This document shows, piece by piece, positions 61,343 to 64,000 of a stretch of DNA of 64,000 nt. The notes beneath the pieces were generated by a model, which saw nothing but the letters and a program-made list of their open reading frames with translations, was not told the DNA's origin and did no database searches. The position numbers and the translations under genes were made by a program. The stretch is from contig CM049322.1 in assembly GCA_026874595.1 (NCBI GenBank), positions 2,713,900-2,777,899 on the forward strand, given 5' to 3'. Position 1 is the first letter of the stretch, and each line of letters starts with the position of its first letter. The DNA comes from Sipunculus nudus (Eukaryota > Annelida > Sipuncula > Golfingiida > Sipunculidae).

Positions 61343-61398
61343 AGTCTCTCTCTCTCTTTCTCTCTCTCTCTATCTATATACATATATATATATATATA
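61343..61398. repeat. (CT)n(TA)n microsatellite
   Basis: CT run passing into a short TA run, just outside the right end of the EnSpm-like element. Confidence 0.9.
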
Positions 61399-61543
61399 AC
61401 CTAACCCTTACCAAATACATTTTTATCTAGTAAAGATGACTTAGAGGCCTCACAGCATGCCTGACTGAACCATATTCTAAAAGATTGGTAGATGCGGGTG
61501 GAAAGTGGGGGGCGGGGATGTTATCTCCGGGAAAAAATTTCTG

Positions 61544-61549
<6 letters not shown>

Positions 61550-61583
<34 letters not shown>
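61550..61583. repeat. (TA)n microsatellite
   Basis: Perfect TA run. Confidence 0.95.
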
Positions 61584-61586
<3 letters not shown>

Positions 61587-62059
61587 ACCTTAATCATCGC
61601 AGCACTGTTGTGAATAGATTCTTTAAAAAAATACACAAGGGCTTAAAGGTTTGATTAATTAAACATCTGAGGTGTGCGCGCCTCTGTGGAATTTATAAAT
61701 AGGGATGCGATGTGAATACACATTTAGAGGGAAACTTAATGTTATGTATGGCACCGGCGCCAGTATAGGCAGCCCATAAATATGAATAATACCAGGTAAG
61801 GCTGGCTCACTTTTATAGTAATTGTAAATAAGTTCGCCCCGTAAAATGTTTTAATCAACTGTCACCTGTGCCGCGATAATATAACTGCAGGCTTTGTATC
61901 TGTATAAATCACGTAACTTCAGGAAATAATTGGCCTTAAGCCCTGACTCCTCCATATGTAAGGCCCGAACGTCACCATTTAAGTGCCACAAGGCCAAACT
62001 ATGTAATATTTGATAACTATATAGGTACATCGTAAAGCGGCTCTAAGCCAAGTCTGTGT

Positions 62060-62062
<3 letters not shown>

Positions 62063-62105
<43 letters not shown>
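62063..62105. repeat. (TA)n microsatellite
   Basis: Perfect TA run. Confidence 0.95.
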
Positions 62106-62107
<2 letters not shown>

Positions 62108-62456
62108 TACCTGGCCAGATGCATAATGAAAATATTTTCTCTCATCTAGAATACATTTATTCTTAGGTCTCATATTTTCACTCTCTCGTAATGAGAGAGA
62201 CAAAACACCGAGTACTCGATATTAAATTTTCTTCAATATTACAATCGGGTGGATTCGTCTGCCGCCCATTTATTTTAATATATCTTCGTAATAAATAACC
62301 GAGACGTTATCGGGCTCAGTATATGTTTGGGCCAGATGGATTATAAAGTCGGTGAATGATCCAGTCTTAATAGTTGTTGCCATATTTATATAATAAATGT
62401 TTTGTATTTTTTATATGTTTAACGCAAATTTTGTTCACCAGCACTGAGCACAGTCG

Positions 62457-62458
<2 letters not shown>

Positions 62459-62511
<53 letters not shown>
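62459..62511. repeat. (TA)n microsatellite
   Basis: Perfect AT run of about 53 bp. Confidence 0.95.
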
Positions 62512-62514
<3 letters not shown>

Positions 62515-62579
62515 AAAACTATAGTCCCTGTTAAATGGACGAAATAAGAAACAAATATGAAAATACCCTTTTTTAACAA

Positions 62580-63500
62580 ACCCAGAACGTCGTAACTGTT
62601 GAGTTTTTATGCACGTTTTTTATAATTTCAATATTGGCTGCTCCTCCTTCGACGGTTTGGTCCCGCCATGGGCGCGTAAAGCATTTTTAGTTGATATCAA
62701 GGAGATTACAGGTGAGAGACTGGTTGTGTCGAATGTTTCAGACGGGGGTCATAAAACTTGCTGCTTACAGGCACACAGAGATGCCGCTGATAAGCGCGGC
62801 GCTAATTGATACAGCATGAGAGACCCCAATCGGCGTGGCTTCGGAACGTCTCGTTAATTACCGGCTGAGCTAAACATGGGCGATAATACGAGAACAACAC
62901 TGTCAGTGACAGAGTGGGCGATGGCTCACTGTTATCCATCAATATGAAAGTCATCCGGTCATAAGCGTCAAAATAATTAGATATCGACGGAATACTTTAA
63001 TACATGGTTAATTATTTATATATATCAGAAGTATGGGAACTGATGTAAATTTTTATAATTTCGAAGTTATTCAGGGAAAGTAAGGTTTACACTGACCAGT
63101 CATCCGTCATGAATCACGGCAGATATTAATGCAGAGTGACAGCATCTATCCCAAAATCGATCCAGTGATTCCTCAATACAAGAACTTTCTAGATATAGTT
63201 GTATCCCAAAATTTTTGACAAAACAAACCCTTTGCGCATTCCTATTTCCGGTCAATGTTATTCCAGTGATTTACCGCTCCGTTACCGGATATATCGCTCT
63301 CTGCTTCAGCGAGCTACAGCGGACCGCGGAGGTAACATCTAGCAGACTCGCTTTATCAAAGGCCCTGCCGCCACTGCGCCTGACACCGCGGCACTATAGG
63401 CGCACAGTAGAGTTAATGGGCTTATCAGGTCTTAGCGCACGACTGACACTCGAGGCTCCTGACAGTTTATATTCCAGTCTGTAATCTCCTTGGTCGATAT
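62580..63500. other. higher-GC, non-repetitive interval of unknown role
   Basis: Two blocks (about 62640-62940 and 63240-63490) have higher GC and CpG than the surroundings and no repeat match in the window. The first contains several TAATTA/ATTAAC-type cores (GCTAATTGAT, CGTTAATTACC). The second holds an 89-codon frame (63215-63484, +) with no family signature. An enhancer, promoter or unrecognised exon are all possible. Confidence 0.3.
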
Positions 63501-63790
63501 GAAGAGAAATATGACGTATAAAGAAATTAAGGAGCATCTTGAAGTGTATTAAAGCGATACACTTACAAATCTTATAACGTCAGGGCCTGTATTTACATAT
63601 CATATAACATCAGAGCCTTTACTTATACATTCAATGAAACTTTATTTTTTTAATGATTATACATTAAACAGAATATTCTACATATATATGCAATAAGCTC
63701 TACCCGGGGGTAACTACCCGGGGGTAATTATTCGGAGGAGGGCCGGTACTTGTCTCTGGGAAATTGTCGCATCTCCTGTGTTCATTTAAG

Positions 63791-63817
63791 GCACACACAC
63801 ATGTACACACACACACA

Positions 63818-63854
<37 letters not shown>

Positions 63855-63898
63855 AGAGAGAGAGAGAGACAGAGGGAGAGATAGAGAGAGAGAGAGAG
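63791..63898. repeat. (AC)n(TA)n(GA)n compound microsatellite
   Basis: Three dinucleotide runs follow one another without other sequence of note. Confidence 0.95.
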
Positions 63899-64000
63899 TG
63901 AAGGGTAGCGCATTAAACCCCTGGACCGGGCCTATCAGTTCCATATTTACTTTTCTCTCTGTTTACAGCCTGTCCCCGTCACCCCTACAGTGAATACTCA

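Noticed and set aside
63215-63484. 89-codon open frame
   Set aside because: No family signature or start context. Higher GC content alone makes such a frame likely by chance.

Overview
This window reads as nuclear DNA of a marine invertebrate, most likely a bivalve mollusc. It is AT-rich, sparsely coding, and dense in (TA)n microsatellites, minisatellites, degenerate L1/Tx1-type LINEs and dispersed repeats that end in AGCTCAGCTGA next to GGAC/GTCC-rich runs. It also holds a CARD-NACHT receptor gene of the kind expanded in molluscs. The clade assignment is inference. No rRNA, intact tRNA, CRISPR array or prokaryotic gene is visible.

Layout. 1-12 kb: a diverged segmental duplication (about 1-1765 and 10600-11840) encloses a mosaic of two dispersed repeat families, A and B. 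Family B carries many AGGTCA half-sites. 12-19.4 kb: a fold-back element, a possible solo LTR, an alternating 51/48-bp satellite, and a 3.3-kb minisatellite of 42-bp units. 19.4-27 kb: mostly unassigned AT-rich DNA with one clean hAT-type insertion (22585-24217, 8-bp target duplication). 27.4-39.7 kb: the one confident protein-coding gene, on the minus strand. Its five coding exons splice in frame to an 834-residue CARD-NACHT-LRR-like protein, with transposon debris in the introns. 40-47.4 kb: LINE ORF1 and ORF2 relics and a MITE with a 9-bp target duplication. 47.4-55 kb: dispersed repeats, two short tandem arrays, and one good orphan minus-strand exon (48410-48501). 55.3-61.3 kb: a candidate 6-kb EnSpm/CACTA-like element with CACTGTTAGAA termini, subterminal AAAGGGTTTT repeats, an internal 145-bp satellite and several exon-like segments but no recognisable transposase. 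61.3-64 kb: microsatellites and a higher-GC non-repetitive stretch with no recognised gene.

The most interesting single structure is in the CARD-NACHT gene. A 353-bp inverted repeat (about 97% identical by eye) lies in introns 2 and 4 and brackets exons 3 and 4. Together those exons are 372 nt, a multiple of three, so joint skipping would keep the frame and remove half of the CARD and the pre-NACHT segment. This geometry also favours circular RNA or RNA editing. It is inference from sequence and needs transcript data. All counts, alignments and identities were made by eye.
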